Source: Gymnopilus junonius (taxonomy: Eukaryota > Basidiomycota > Agaricomycetes > Agaricales > Galerinaceae). Taken from it: a DNA stretch of 64,000 nucleotides. The translations under genes were made by a program, and so were the position numbers. A model generated the notes under the pieces. The model was not told where the DNA came from. It saw only the letters and a program-made list of their open reading frames with translations, and made no database searches. The stretch spans positions 209,775 to 273,774 of the forward strand of contig JADNYJ010000038.1 of the NCBI GenBank assembly GCA_015501075.1, read 5' to 3'. Below are positions 34,298 to 48,000 of this stretch, piece after piece (position 1 is the stretch's first letter; each line of letters starts with the position of its first letter).

Positions 34298-35486
34298 TCA
34301 TGAATCGTCCTCATCCTCGTCATGCAGCGTGTCGATGACTTTGGCAGCAGTTTTGTCTATCTGATTAAAGCAGGCATTAAACCATTTCCTGATCTTGTCG
34401 TCCGCGGATATCGACAGACTTTCCAGCTGATCTGTCAAGGTCGGAGCCGGAGGCAAGATCGTCATTCGTATGTCTTTCGTGGTGTCCCAAAAATTGTGCA
34501 GGGATGATTTGATGCTCAACAGTTGCTGGGGCGCATACATGGAAGAAATCACTTCATCGGATCCTGCCGAAAGGCGAACGGAAAGGGTGGCCAATTTGTC
34601 CAAGGACGAACTATCGAGTTGGAATGAAACGGAGGAAAAGACGTCCTTGATAACTCGTTTATGAAGAAGATTGACCACTTTGACCATAGTTTGGACCTGA
34701 TAACAGTCAAAGTCTGACAGAAATGTTCAGGGATGCAAGATGCTGACCTTTTCCGCTCGATCCAATTCCTCGGGAGATAACTTCTGGTCAGAGCTGAACC
34801 CGAGTTCGTCCCACCCATCGTCGAAAAATGCTTCCTCCCCCTCCTCTTCCTCGTCGGTAGGGGGTTTGCAAATACTTTGAATCTCCTGGTAGCCGTCTTC
34901 CAGTGAATCATGTACTTGCTGCCATAATTTTTGGACAGCATCCCGATTATCCAGGGATAACCCGTTGGGTTTTCGCACATTATCGATGAGCTCATGGACT
35001 TCTCCCGTCCTTAAGAGGTACTCTTGGGTAGTTGCGTCCGGGGTTTCTCCCTCCAGGAGAGCCTGGGCCAGGGATTTGATCGCGCTGATCACACCTAGAG
35101 CAATACTTTCGTACTCTCCTATGACTGTCGCCCCTTCCTTGGGTCGCATGAGACGGATCGAATGTACCAGCGCAGCTACATTATTGTTAAGATCTTTGAG
35201 AGGAACAAGCGAGGCCTTGTGTTGCGGCGATGAAGGCTTAAGGGAGAGAGCTACTTTGGTGGTGGTAGCATAAATGATGGAAAGGATTGAGAGGAAGTCT
35301 GTCCGGAGGGTAGAGAACGTGACAGTGATGTGATCTTCTTCCGACTGCAGACGATCTGAGAGCACGGTGAGCGCAGTGGTGCAACTTTCGACGAGGTTGT
35401 GCAGAGATGCGATAGCTACAAGACGAGATATATAAGGTATATAAGATATATTGACAGAGCAAAATACCTTTCTGTTCATCGGACAT
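34298..35486 (-). CDS. GCIP/cyclin-D1-binding protein 1-like helical protein
   Basis: Starts MSDEQK (35484-35486), an intron, then AIASLHNLVESCTTALTVLS. All-helical protein with LRTDFLSILSIIYATTTKVA, LVHSIRLMRP, EYESIALGVISAIKSLAQAL, the block WDELGFSSDQKLSPEELDRA preceded by an acidic stretch, and a second helical half (VVNLLHKRVIKDVFSSVSFQ) ending HDEDEDDS. The order fits the GCIP family (Grap2/cyclin-D-interacting), poorly characterised in fungi. An in-frame upstream ATG at 35519 is possible. Convergent with the charged-protein gene. The family call rests on overall layout, so moderate certainty. Confidence 0.65.
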
Positions 35487-35652
35487 GGCGAGGAGGAGGA
35501 CATGACGGGCGATGCTCAAAATTGAGGCTGATCATGAAATCGCTGTCCAAATCGAGAGCGGCACGTGAATTGGACGGCGAACACTTGCGTACCACAAAAT
35601 TCTAATTCATTCCTATACCATCCCTTCCTGTGTTTCTTCTAAACCCTGCGGG

Positions 35653-38600
35653 ATGTTCAGACATTCCCCGGTATGTTTATTTGATGGATACTTGTGCTTT
35701 TTTTTTTTGACTTTTCCCCAAAGTTGCAGGGAATACTGCGCACTTCCCTTGCCAGTGGTCGGCCGGTCACTTCAAGGTCCTTGCCTGTTTACCCCCGGCT
35801 ATTTTCGCTGTCAAGCGCCCGTACCTTGAGAACGCTTTCTCCCCTTGGATCTCCCGGATTTAATTATTTACTCGTATCAACGCCATGCACTCGTCGGACG
35901 CTTTCTCTCGGTTCCATATTCTCTCGTTCAAAGCCCGAACCAACCCCCCACGCCCCATGTAGTCGCACTCATCACACGACTGGAAGCTGAAGCCAATGTT
36001 CATCCACACGATGTATCAAAACAACTCGCATTATATGAGGCATTACTTGACACCAAATTGAAGTCATCATATGAACTCATTGTGAACCGTTGGGAAAAGA
36101 TGTGCGAATTCGTGAGTGAGGTTACAATCCTGAAGTCTGTGTCTTCCTAACTTCATTCGTCTAGGATCCTCCCTCTCCTTTACTCAGTCCGATGACGCTT
36201 TAAGACCTATTTGACGTGTTTGCAAAATCTTGATCAAGCCTCCTCAATAAGTGATGCGGTCCAGAGAAGAGACGAGTTGCTGGCTACGCAAACAGAAACT
36301 ATCGCCTCTGCAGACTCGGGAACAACAGACCCATCTGAAAAAGCCCTGCCTGAGTCAGCTCCCACCAGTCCTTCACAATCCCAAGCAACCCCATCTTTAA
36401 CCACGTTCTCCTCGAGCCAAAGTGTTGCACAAGAGGTACTGTCGAAATCTGGCATTTCTGGCTCTGCGCACCCACCGCCTCAGTCTACTTTGGAGGCCCT
36501 AAAGGGCCGATCGTTCAGTGGTGAAAGCGCACAGGCCTCTCCGATTCAGGTCTCCATTGTTGAGCGTGAGGTGATTTCACCCATTTAGTCTCTCTCTTGG
36601 CACTTATGACATCCGTTACAGGGAAGGGCGCTTGGATCCCTCGCCTCGTCCGTTTTCTGGTTCTCGTCACTGTTAGCTCCTTCTGTGAGTGCCTGCATTA
36701 CTCTGTAAACAACTAAACCTCAATGCCTGTCCTTTCGGCAGTCTTCCTCGTCATTCTGTCTGTATTCTTTGAGAATACTGGCTTCATGAAAGCAGGACCT
36801 CGTCAATCCCAGTTTGAGCCCAGTGAGGGAAAGGCCGTTCTATTCAGTGACGTACACGGTGTTGATGAAGCCAAAGAGGTACGGACTACTAGAAATTTCT
36901 GAATCTGAATCTGAGACGGGCTTTTAGGAACTGCAAGATGTCGTCGCTTTCCTGAAAGATCCAACAGCCTTTGCCACACTTGGCGGTAAACTACCCAAGG
37001 GTGTCCTTCTTACTGGGTATGCCTTTTGACATTTAAAGACATCATCTTCTTACCTTGACATTGCCTGATAGTCCTCCAGGAACAGGAAAGACCCTTCTGG
37101 CTCGCGCCGTTGCAGGTGAAGCAGGAGTTCCCTTCTTTTTGCTTCAGGGTGGGTGGTTATGAGACTCGTATTTTTATTTTTGACTCGCGGCCCGTAGATC
37201 CGATTTCGAGGAAATGTTTGTTGGGGTTGGCGCTAAGCGTGTTCGAGAGCTCTTCGCGGCAGCCCGTAAGAAAGAGCCTGCTATCATCTTCATTGACGAG
37301 CTGGATGCCGTTGGCGGCAAGCGTAGTAGTCGAGATCAACAATATATGAAGCAAACTTTAAATCAGTTGTTGGTCGAAATGGATGGCTTCCAGCAAACAG
37401 AAGGCGTCATCGTTATCGCGGCAACCAACTTCCCAGAAAGCCTGGACCAGTACGTTTGTCATTAATTGCTTTATAGATTTCATCTTAAACGGATTGTTAC
37501 AGGGCTCTCGTTCGTCCTGGACGGTTTGATAGAATTATTGCCGTTCCTCTGCCGGATGTGCGAGGTCGTGTACAAATTTTGCAACATCACCTCAAAGGCG
37601 TTATTGTTGGAAAAGGTACGGCTTGTCTTACCAACTTCTTACGTTGTTTAGGCTCACCAATAATCCAGACGTTGATCCCAAAATTCTGGCGCGTGCTACT
37701 CCGGGTTTCTCAGGTGCGGATTTGCAGAATATGGTAAAGTAAGTGTATCCCATTCTCAATCCAAACGGTCTATTGAAATTTATTTGCAGTCAAGCAGCCA
37801 TACAAGCCTCCAAACTTCACGCGAAAGACGTAAATATTAAGCACTTCGAATGGGCAAGGGTCAGTATTTCAGATTTAATATCGGTTTATTTGCCTAAATG
37901 TTACGTGCCATTAGGATCGTATTCTTATGGGAGCGGAAAGGAAAAGTCAATACATCGATGAGAAAGCAAAGCTTGCTACCGCCTATCATGAGGTTCGGCG
38001 CCCAGTTCGACTGTCACTCTTTCTGTCACTCACACGCGCATAGGGTGGACATGCTCTGGTTGCCCTCTATACTGATGGAGCAATGCCTCTCCACAAAGTT
38101 ACATGTGTTCCCCGTGGCCATGCCCTCGGTATGGTGAGTCCATTTCTGTCACCCTAGATTATTTCCAATCTATTGGAAACAAATTCACAGACCTCCCAAC
38201 TTCCTGAAGACGATCGTAACTCTGTCAGCCTGAAGGAGTACCTGGCTGAAATCGACGTGTGCATGGGCGGCCGGGTTGCCGAGGAATTGAGTGCGAATAC
38301 GTTCTTTGCACTTCCTTATTACTGGCTGATTAGCTTTTCTTCCCTCAGTCTATGGTCCGGAGAATGTGACAAGTGGTGCTAGTTCAGATATCCGGAAGGC
38401 GACTAGAACTGCGCAGGCTATGGTAAAAGTAAGTCCGTAACTGGTGTGTTTGATATATACTTATTTGGTCCATTTCTTTAGCATTGGGGCTTCTCTAAAC
38501 TAGGTCCTGTGTTCCATGACGATAGAGACGAATCTATTAGCCCGAAGAGAAAAGAAGAAATCGAGGAAGAAGTGACCAAGTAGGTTATGTTTGATTTAGG

Positions 38601-38959
38601 AGCAACCTCTACGTCGTACTGCCTAATTTGCTCTGTCCTTTCTTTCCATGTCACTTCGGGACCTGATGGCTAATCTTGATTTATCCATTTTCAGGCTTGT
38701 TCGCGGAGGCGAGGCTCGGGCAGCGGCCCTTCTGACCGCCAAAATTAATGAATTACATCTGGTTCGTGGATATCTCATGCCGCCTTTGTCCAGGCTGCTT
38801 ACGCTTTTGATTTTCTCTGTCCAGCTTGCACATGCCCTAGTCGACCATGAAACATTGAACTTAGAGGAAGTCAAGAAGGTGATAAAGGGAGAACCTATAA
38901 GGAATATTACCGAAGTATTGGAAGAAGATATATCTAATTTAGAGTCTGCATCAGCTTAA
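35653..38959 (+). CDS. YME1: Mitochondrial i-AAA protease Yme1
   Basis: ATP-dependent metalloprotease of the inner membrane facing the intermembrane space; degrades misfolded and unassembled proteins. Presequence [20 protein letters not shown], a helical N-domain, one membrane helix ([20 protein letters not shown]), AAA domain with Walker [14 protein letters not shown], Walker [14 protein letters not shown], sensor region [14 protein letters not shown] and [10 protein letters not shown], then the protease: [20 protein letters not shown] (HEGGH zinc site, split by an intron), [12 protein letters not shown] and [16 protein letters not shown]. Three places need one extra base in a short run to stay open: about 36188, 36206-36207 and 37136-37140, the last inside the conserved FFFASGSDFEEM. 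In such a conserved gene these are probably sequence errors. Confidence 0.95.
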
Positions 38960-40886
38960 TCGAGAGCAAGGTCTTCTTCTGACTAGAAATCCCCACTTTT
39001 CCTTCTGGGACCGTTATTTCATTGAGGATTGTCTTGTACTACAAATCACGCTTGGCGTAATAAACCCATGATGAGGTGCTCCACGAGGGTGCAGGGGCTG
39101 TCGATATTGAGGTAGTAGAGGAAGGTACAACGGCTAGTAAGTATTTCAGCGCCAATTGATAGTATATGGAATGTAGAACTATATATTTCTAGCTAGGTGA
39201 CGAGACGTCCAATGACAAGTAGCTCTTTGTTTGTCCTCCAATCCCCAACCGGCCGCATGGTTTTATCGATATTATCGTGACCGGTTCTTGTCAACCAATG
39301 TCATTGTCAGGTAGATGCCAGATAGGATCTCCGATTTAGCTATCAACGACAATATAGCAACACCACTACTGAGTCACAGGGAAAAATCATCTATGTACTG
39401 TCCGTATGCGCATCTGCCTTCTTCTAATATATCCGCTCTTAACACAAACTTGCTCAGTGCTCATTCGGCCTTCCGCAACAATGGCCTAGATTACGTATAA
39501 TGGCGACGAGGAAGTCATTGAATGGCATCTAATATAATGCAAAGTAGGTGCCGATAGACCCATGTCGACGCCAGGCCTAGAGCTTGAAGAACCGGATTCA
39601 GAACACTGCAAGTTGAAGATAATAAACTTATGAAAGGCCTTAGAGTCCAATCCATGGTGATCTAAGCATCAGCAAGTCGGCCATTTACTTTTTAGCTTTT
39701 CCGCTTTTTCGGCCAATTCTTCGAAAATTTAATATGTCGTATGATCAGTAATCGCAAAATTTTGCATCGATTCGCGTCCTGTGCCGCGATTCGTGATACA
39801 GAGAATTGATTTCATGGTCCTCTTCAGCTCTGGCCTTCCTGAACATTTGGTACAAAGTCTGCGCTTTTTGGCAATCCGGGCCCGGATTCTGATGGTCAGC
39901 TTTTCGTCCCTTTTATTACCTTTTTTAGCTTGTACAAGCGAAAAAAAGCTAATGGCCGAAGTGCCGATGAAGTGTGTTAGCTCTCTATGGTGCCCATCAT
40001 CTCTTATTTAAGCAATAGGCAAGAAGTAGCTCTGTGCTCAATGGATATAGATTGGATTCGCTTTCACTCGCTTGATTTGTATTCAATCTATCACCTAAAT
40101 ACACGCTTGTCTGGCCCTTTATATTAAATGTCTTGCTGTATTTGTCCCATCAGAGCAGGGTCGCGCAGGGTCCATAATCTTGGTTCGTCGAAATCGAAAC
40201 CATATTCTACAGACAGAAGTTTACTTGTATGGCATCCAAACCAGTCCGACTTGGCTCGAAATTCCGTTGATTGAAAAAGGCAGGCAGGCTTTATAAGGCC
40301 CTCAAATCCGAAGAAAGAGTACAATGCGTCTTCAATAATTCGACCACTTTCAAAGGGACTTGGTGGTTAAGCCAGAGGTGAGTTCGTCGACGTATACATC
40401 CGGGGCATGATGACGACGACCAATCTCTGATATGCTTCCTGGCGCCTCCAGATCGAACTCAAAATAAGTACGATTTGCGATCAAGTTTAGTACCTCCTCC
40501 TACCTCCGCCGACGAGAGCAGTGAGTACATACCAAGTCCTCCCCCTACATAGCACGCGGGAATAACCTTATCATATCAGGCATGTGTCATCGACAGCTCC
40601 GATTCGTGAAATCTAATGATTGTGGACATTTAACGTTGCATGGCGAGAGCGTCATCGACTGTCAATCCAACACATGTCATCTGAGTGGCGCTCATCCTCG
40701 TACATGCACCAGCCCCCAATGCCGGCGGTACTACGAAAAACCAGAAAGAGTCGTCACGGACGAGGTCAGCGCGAGCAATTACTGCACCTCTCATTGTCTT
40801 CTAATATTCCACAGGTGCCTGGTAAATGTGGCCGGTGTGCCTCGAATTGAAGTCTCTCGTGAATCAAGTCATTGACATGTTCTCTA
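38960..40886. other. Intergenic region, 1.9 kb, holding MITE copy 2
   Basis: Lies between the Yme1 and Rad3 genes. Besides the element at 39667-39969, no gene is supported. A reverse-strand stretch at 40124-40324 reads like protein (KPACLFQSTEFRAKSDWFG) but has no partner exons that I can identify and no family match. Confidence 0.45.
39667..39969 (+). mobile_element. MITE copy 2
   Basis: 303 bp with the same termini as the copy at 21953-22233 (CATCAGCAAGTCGGCCATT and CATCGGCACTTCGGCCATT inverted). A possible 3-bp target duplication AAG flanks it on both sides. It matches copy 1 base for base except that 22 short runs are one base longer here. Non-coding and intergenic. Confidence 0.85.
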
Positions 40887-43800
40887 TCACACATCCAAAT
40901 CAAAATCCATTAACGCGCTATCGCTGAATCCCCCATCCCCGTATTCATCGGCATCGGGCTGCGGCTCCTTTTCAGCATGCAAGGCCACTTCTCTCTGCTT
41001 CGCTTGAGCCTTCTCTATGTCCTCGAGAGTCCACAACGATACACCAGTTTGATTCTCGTTGGGATTTTGGGATATTGTACGCATGAAAAGCTTTGAGAGC
41101 GTGATCGCCATATCCGTTGATAAATTCGCTGCAGTTTCCGTAATGTATTGATTGATCCAGCGGGGAAGTTTAGCCCTTTTGTCGGCTCTAGCAAATCGCT
41201 AGAAGAACGGCACATCAGTGATATCCGTTTGCTATAGAAGTCATGATATACCTTGTCCGCGAATATCATCAATCCCCAGTCCGTTTTTCCTCGCAGGACA
41301 CGACCGACGCACTGGGCTGCGTTGCGCATGGCGTCAAATCCTAGGAATTCAGATTCCCGAATGCGGTATGCGTCGCGGAGATATTCCAATCGAGCTTTTA
41401 AAATACGACTTTCGGTATACTGATAAGGCACCCTACAAGATCGTTAGGTAGAGAATGGTCAAGTGAGAAGACAGAATCACCCAAACATAATGACAGCACG
41501 ACCGTAATTATGGTCAAAGTCGATCCCTTCAGAAACCTTGCCACGAGCCACGGATAACAATACTGCTCCGCGACCATTATCGCATGCCTTAAATTTGCAT
41601 ATCAATAAAAGCAACGAAATATCTAGCAAGTCACTTACTCTGCGATAATTTTCCAATGCAATACTTGTTTCGTTTGCATCTGGTGTTTCCACGAAAATGA
41701 GTTTGTGTTTCCACACTTCATTCAGAATGCCCTAGAAGCTGTCTATGAATAATTGGTCCCTGGTGACTTGTATTCAAACTCACCATGTCATTCCATGCGG
41801 CGACGATGGACTCCATATACAAATAACTTGGGAAGAAGGCAACAATTCCGTCGGGCACAATTTTGCTGTACTCAATCAGAATGCTGCCGAAATTACGCAC
41901 GACTGCGGGGTCATTTCTGACCTCAAACCGGGAGCTGATAGCTACCTGGTCACTGCCGCGCGTAATAACCTAGCACGGTCGAATGAGATTCCGTTGATTG
42001 AAGATATGGATAAAGTTGCAAACCAATGGGAGGAAAGCATTTCTTGTCAGCGTCATTGCGTAAGTCTCTTGGACAACCGGAGTGAATTGCAGCATTTTTG
42101 GGTACATGTCCAAGGGGGAGATGGTCCCCGAAGTGATTACGACGCTGCTAAACCTTTCAAAGACAGGCTTGATGGCTAGGGAGGGATCAAGGCAACTGTG
42201 AATGAGTTAATAATTATGATAAGGGTGGTGACTCGTATAATCACGAACGTGAAATGAAAAACAGGATTTGGAACAGTGGCGTTATCCGTTTCGAAGGGCT
42301 CCAAGATGAGGAGGAATCCTATATCCTGAGCTGTAAGCGGGGCGATTACGGCGCAAAAGATGGTGCACCGTACATGCCTTTTTCGTAGGTTGCAACCAAG
42401 GTCGCGAAACTGGCCACTTTCTGAAGACTGGAATATTCATCAAGCCGGCTTAATTCCAGGGTCCGTATGAGAGACTGCAATCGTTCGGCACAAAATCTAA
42501 GGCATCGATTAAGTCAATGGTGACATTCCGATCAACAGAAGGTGTACTCACCGCAAGGGTCGCCTTTCGATGTAGGTGATGTCCTTCAAATGCTGTAAGA
42601 AGGAAAGCGGGGTTTCGGCTACGACATGAAGAACTCTCATCCGAGTCTACTTCCTGGGTGAATATTCATTTCATAAGACAGTCTGGCGGTCATCACCCAC
42701 TTTTATATATTCAACGAATCGTTTGAGAAACGCGACGAAGTGTTCGGCTTTCCTGATATTCCCGGGTATTGCCTCATTCAGCAAGTCGTTAGGTAGCACT
42801 GCTCGTATTATTATCGAAGGTTTTGGGCAATTTAATCGACATACCAGGATTCCCCATAAAGGCATCGGTATCATTCTCATCTGATATATTCTCTTGAAGA
42901 CCCTCAACGAGTTTCGCGTACTCATCTTGCAATTTAGCTACATCAGTGGTCTTGATTCTACCCAGAGGCATGAAATTAGGTGAAAGAGAATGAAAAAAGC
43001 AACATACTCTTCAATTTTCTCCGAAAGCTTTGTGACGCTGCGGCCTGCCGCGTCCAACATCGGCCTTGTGAGATCAATACTGAGAGATTCGATGCAGACA
43101 TTGTCTGACGTCAATCCTGTTCAGCATCCCATATTTCGGGAGATTGTTTTACATACCAATATTATGGGCCTCGTCAAATACCACTATAGCGTCTTTTGAC
43201 ATTTCCTTGGAAACTTGTTCTGCGACTTTAGGATCGAGCAGATAATGGAAGGAGTATATGATGACGTCAACAAAGGGCATCTAATGCTAACAAGTGAGTT
43301 ACACTTTAGGAAAAATGCAAAGGATCTTTACCATCCTTCGAACTGCAAAATAAGGACAAATCGTCTTTTCACGTCCGTATTGCAAGACATCTGCTAGAGT
43401 CCAGATTCCTGGTGGCATAAGGTGTCCAGGCTCCATTTTACCCAAGTTCTAGAAAGGAATAATCAGTACACACTTAGAAATCGCGCATGAAAATACCTCA
43501 TGCCAGTCACAAAGCGGAACTAATCCAGGGTTCGCTCTGCCTTTCTCACAAGCAGCGGAGTTTGTTAAGTCTCTACAGCGTGCATCGACAACTTTCCCCT
43601 TCTTCTCTTTAGCAACCTTGCAGTCGAGTTAGATATAAACATTGGTACTAATCAGTTCATCACACCTCGGGATTAATGCAAAGGTTCTTTCGACTGGTGA
43701 GTCCAAGACCTGTAAAATTCCTTTCTTTTTCTTTTTCTTCTTCTGTCTCGGCGCATTCTATCCTGTATTCCATAAGCCTTTTCAATTCTGTGAGTGCCTT

Positions 43801-44247
43801 CTCGATTTCGGGCACTGTACGCGAACAGTAAATTAGTTTGCGCTTAGTTGGGAAATACTAGGGGATATGGATTCATTTTCATGTTGGGAAAGAGAGCTGG
43901 AAACAGTCACCTGCTGGTAAGAGACAATTAGAGATAGAAGAGAAACAGTCTTGCCAGTTCCGGAAGGCATTTCCAGGACACAATGTCCCTGGAACTGGAT
44001 TCAGCATAATGCTCAAATATTGATATGCGACTTTGCTTACAGTCGCGTCCAGAGTCCTCTTTAGATCACACATATACGCATATTGCTCTTGGGTAACGAT
44101 TTAGCTTTACTCGCAACGCTCCAATGTAATAAGTCTCACCGGGGTAGATACGGTCATAAGGAAATATTATCTATTTCTGAAATTGGGTTTGAAGGGCATT
44201 ACAAAGTTAAACGCACTTACGGGCAAATTATCGATGTAGAACTTCAT
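40887..44247 (-). CDS. RAD3: TFIIH 5'-3' DNA helicase Rad3/XPD
   Basis: Iron-sulfur helicase that opens DNA in transcription initiation support and nucleotide excision repair. It starts MKFYIDNLP (44247), then [20 protein letters not shown], Walker [32 protein letters not shown], and the 4Fe-4S region with CINPEV, CRDL, CEKG and the segment [20 protein letters not shown]. The DEAH box is [20 protein letters not shown]. Helicase domain 2: [71 protein letters not shown] and [20 protein letters not shown]. It ends ALMDFDLDV. More than a dozen introns; conserved joins stay in frame. Confidence 0.96.
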
Positions 44248-45009
44248 TTTATCTCCTTTCAATACGTCCTCACAAGTAAAGACTACGTATTGCACTCGAT
44301 ATTGCAATTCCGCAGTTATTATGCTAGGTTGAGTTTCGAAGTTGGTCTTCTTCAGTGATTATGTCGGAAAAGACAAGGCAAGGCCAACAAAAGGTTGAAC
44401 CAAACCGAAGCGCGTTCAATGGCAATGAACCATTGAAGTCATTAGTGACCAACCCTAAGCATGTGATGTGCATGGAGGGTGACCGTCACTGTGACGACAG
44501 TGTCACGCAAGCAATGCGATTGTCCTGTTAAGTATCCCAAAATGACTACTTAGGCTTAGACCGGTGACCGTTCGTCAAGTGAGGTGTTGAACTAGAGGGC
44601 ATCGATTCGACGACCGGTACAGCTGAGTTTAAACTAGCAGGAAATCGATATTGATCGAGTTTTGACAGTGGAACGCTCTTAAGAACGTCCGCATTGAGCG
44701 ACTTCCGTGTAAGGCAGGCTGCCGGTAAGCCAAACTTTAAAAATAGAGCTTGCCATTCTCTTCTCAACCATCGTCCTTGCACCGCATCGTCCATTGCGAT
44801 GGACACTGTTATTGATATAAAGGTTCATTCTATTGGAGATCAATCCGCCATTTAGTAGCATATTCCAGAACTTATTAATTAGTAATTCACTTAGTAATCT
44901 TTTTCTGTAGTTAACACTAGAATATTGTAGATACATTATAGCTACGTATATAAGAGCTCTGTAGGAGCTTAGAATATTATGCTATTCACCTGAATAATCC
45001 CAACATGTT
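44248..45009. other. Intergenic region upstream of Rad3 and left flank of the transposon island
   Basis: Contains the Rad3 promoter side and an AT-rich stretch. A reverse-strand open frame of 78 codons from about 44779 (MDDAVQGRWLRREWQAL) has plausible amino-acid use but no recognisable domain, so it is not called as a gene. Confidence 0.4.
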
Positions 45010-45014
45010 CTAAA
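45010..45014. other. Target-site duplication of the Gypsy element, left copy
   Basis: CTAAA directly before the LTR start TGTAAAG; the matching CTAAA follows the other LTR at 54982-54986. Confidence 0.9.
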
Positions 45015-45030
45015 TGTAAAGATCCGTGAT
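45015..45030 (-). repeat. Outer fragment of the left LTR
   Basis: TGTAAAGATCCGTGAT, the distal 16 bp of the LTR cut off by the hAT insertion. Its last eight bases (TCCGTGAT) are the hAT target duplication, repeated at 48735-48742. The right LTR has ATCCATGAT here, a CG to CA difference. Confidence 0.93.
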
Positions 45031-48000
45031 TAGGGAAATGCACGGGTCATGCCTACCCGGACGGGTCACGGGTACGGGTCCGGGTATGGCCCACTGGACC
45101 CATGACCCGGAGATACCCGAGGTATAAATATCAGGGAAAATCTTATATAACTAACTATACAGGACCACGCCACCGAGAAAAAAATATCTACGCTATCTAA
45201 TCTAAGTGGCAGCTTGTCAATTCTCCTTCGAGCATGGCGAAGGACAAGGACGTGACTAGTGGCAATGCCACACGGTCCGGTCGGGTCCCTTCTATCAAAA
45301 ACGTCGCCATCGCGGCTATGAAGTCCCTCGCACCAAAGACTCAGAAACGAATCAGCAAAGCAGTGCTCGACAGTGATGAAAAAGCTTCTATGACTTCCGT
45401 GAGTATTGATCTGTCAAAAACAATGCACGTGCAACTAACTTTAGACTTGAAGTCGCAGCCGCCGAAGAAGAAGAGCAAGGGTTTATTTAAATTTCTGCCC
45501 AGGATGAAGAAGGTGTCTGGGTCAGCCTCGGAAAACGGAGACAGCGACAAGGAGTCTGTCAGTGAGGTCAGTTAACACAGCGTGAAATAAGAAAATGTTT
45601 GACTTACCTTCTTTATGTGGACACTAGGCCTCTGTTAAATCAGCGACTGCCCCAACCCCAACAGAGAAGTCTTCTCGCCGTGACTCTGCCCATCAGCCTT
45701 CCATCATTGAGGTTTCAGATGACGACGATGACGATGATGATGAACAGGATGATGAAACCCCGGAAGCCCAGCTCGGTAAGCTCAGCAACATTTGAGAAGA
45801 ATCTGTAAACTAATCAGTCAATAGAATGTATGATGGAAAACTGGAACTCACCTATCTATGCTTTTTTCCACCCAGTCCCAACCATTGAGAAGGACGATGA
45901 CGGCCGCATTTATCACAAATTCCACTGTTTCATGAAGTCCTGCAAGGCATCCGTCAAGCGTTATCCCGACACCAAGGACAACGGGTCAACCAGTAACTTG
46001 TGCAAGCATGCGAAGGCCTGCTGGGGTGTCGAGACGATTCAGGCGGCAATGGATGCACGCAGCCTCGACGGCGCACGCGAGGTTCTTTCTAATCATAAAG
46101 ATGGGTCAATAGCTGCGGCATTTCAAGTCAAAGGCAAAGGAAAGGTTACTTACTCACTACGGCAACATACTCGCGAACAAACACGGTATGTTGATCCCTC
46201 TATCATCTTTTCATGCTCGTCTAATAAACCTCCAAAGCGCCGAAATTGTTCGATGGGTGTCTGAAAGTGTCCGTCCCTTCAGCATCGTGAAGGATCGCGG
46301 CTTCAAGTCCTTGATGAAGACCGGCCGGCCTGAATATTATCTTCCGTCTCTGACGACCGTTGCTTGTGATGTGCGCCAAGTCTTTGCATGGTCGCGGCAA
46401 CATATAGCATCTATCCTGAGAGTACGTTCATCAGTGTATGATAATCTAAAGTTATAAATTAAACAACATACCCAGAAATATGAAGGCAAAATCCATTTTG
46501 CCACCGACGCTTGGACTTCGCCTAACCACCGGGCATTCGTTTGCCTTACGGTACACCTGGAGCACAAGGGGGTGCCTATTTTGATGATCCTAGACCTCGT
46601 TGAAGTGCCAAAGGTGAGGGTGGTTATTGCAAATAAGTAAAATGATTAGCTCACCATTGGCCAGTCCCACACCGGCGTTAATCTGGCTATCGCGTTTGCA
46701 AACATCTTGAAAGACTTTGGCCTGTCGGATAAGGTGAGTAATCAATGAGTGCCAAAAGAACTCGCACTGATAACTTACCTAGGTTCTGAGCATCACCTGT
46801 GATAATGCAACCAATAACGATGTAATGATTATGGAACTTGAAGACTTGCTGGCCGGATTTTCAAAATTAAACCATATGCGCTGTTTTCTGCATGTTAACA
46901 ACCTTGTCGGGCAGATGTTCATATGGCAATTCGACGCACCAAAGGCACCCAAAACTTCCAGTAACCCCGACGATCCAGATAATGAGCTTTATCGACTTGC
47001 CGAGGAGATCGATCTTGAGGAAAGGGAGACACAGGAGGCGCTGTTGAACGACCTCGCAGAAGGTGAGGCTCCTGAAAGTGATGATGATGAAGGGTGGGTC
47101 GACGAAATGGCTGCGCTCAGCCAGGCAGAGCGCGAAGTCTTGCTGGAAAGTCTTCGTCCTGTCAAAGTTTTGCTAGCAAAGGTTAGTTTCTCAGTGTCAA
47201 CAAATTTGACATTGTACTCACTCTGTATTCAGGTCCGAAAGCTTGCTTACAAGACCATTAACTCGACGACGCTTCTCCTGCCGGCGTGGCATAACTGCCT
47301 CGAAGAACTGAAAATGACAATCAGAAATATTCCGCGTGATGTCAGAATGAGGTGGAATTCGACTTACGACATGTTGTGCTTCGTCCTCGAGCACAAGAAG
47401 GCATACAAAAGGTTTACCGCAGATGGCAGTAACGGGCTGCGAGAGTTCGAGATGGATGAGGAGGAGTGGAAGGTCGTTGAGCAGTTGTGTGAGATTCTCG
47501 AGGTGCATGTCAGTCCGCGGATCGATTATGTAATCATTTCTTATGTCGGACTTCAGGTTCTCAAGGACGCAACTCTCTTCTTTTCCCGCTCAATGCCCAG
47601 CCTCGCCAATGTCATTCCCATCATGGATATTATCAACGGCCGCCTGATGACCACCGCGAACGACTTCTCCCTCTCTCCTGCGATTCGTACTGCCGCTGGA
47701 CTCACGAAAAAGACGCTCAACCACTACTACTCTTGAACGGATGAGGTGGAAACTTACCGTATTGCTAGGAGTATGTTTTGTATATTCTCTGAAATTCTAA
47801 TGACTTACCTCTATGTAGTTCTTCACCCTCGGTATAAACTCCAGTATTTCAAGGACGCAAAGTGGGAGTCTTCGTGGATCAGCACTGCTGAAGACATTTT
47901 CCGGGCAGAATATGAAGCAAATTACCGCAAGTTCGCTTCGAGTGGTGAGAAGGATACCCCAATGCAGTCTCAGACGGACTCGACAGTGAGTGCCCTTATT

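Noticed and set aside
40124..40324. Reverse-strand open frame of 66 codons with protein-like composition
   Set aside because: No start context, no partner exons, no family match; most likely chance or an old remnant.
44546..44806. Reverse-strand open frame MSIAMDDAVQGRW, 86 codons
   Set aside because: No recognisable domain and no supporting splice structure; kept only as a note in the intergenic entry.
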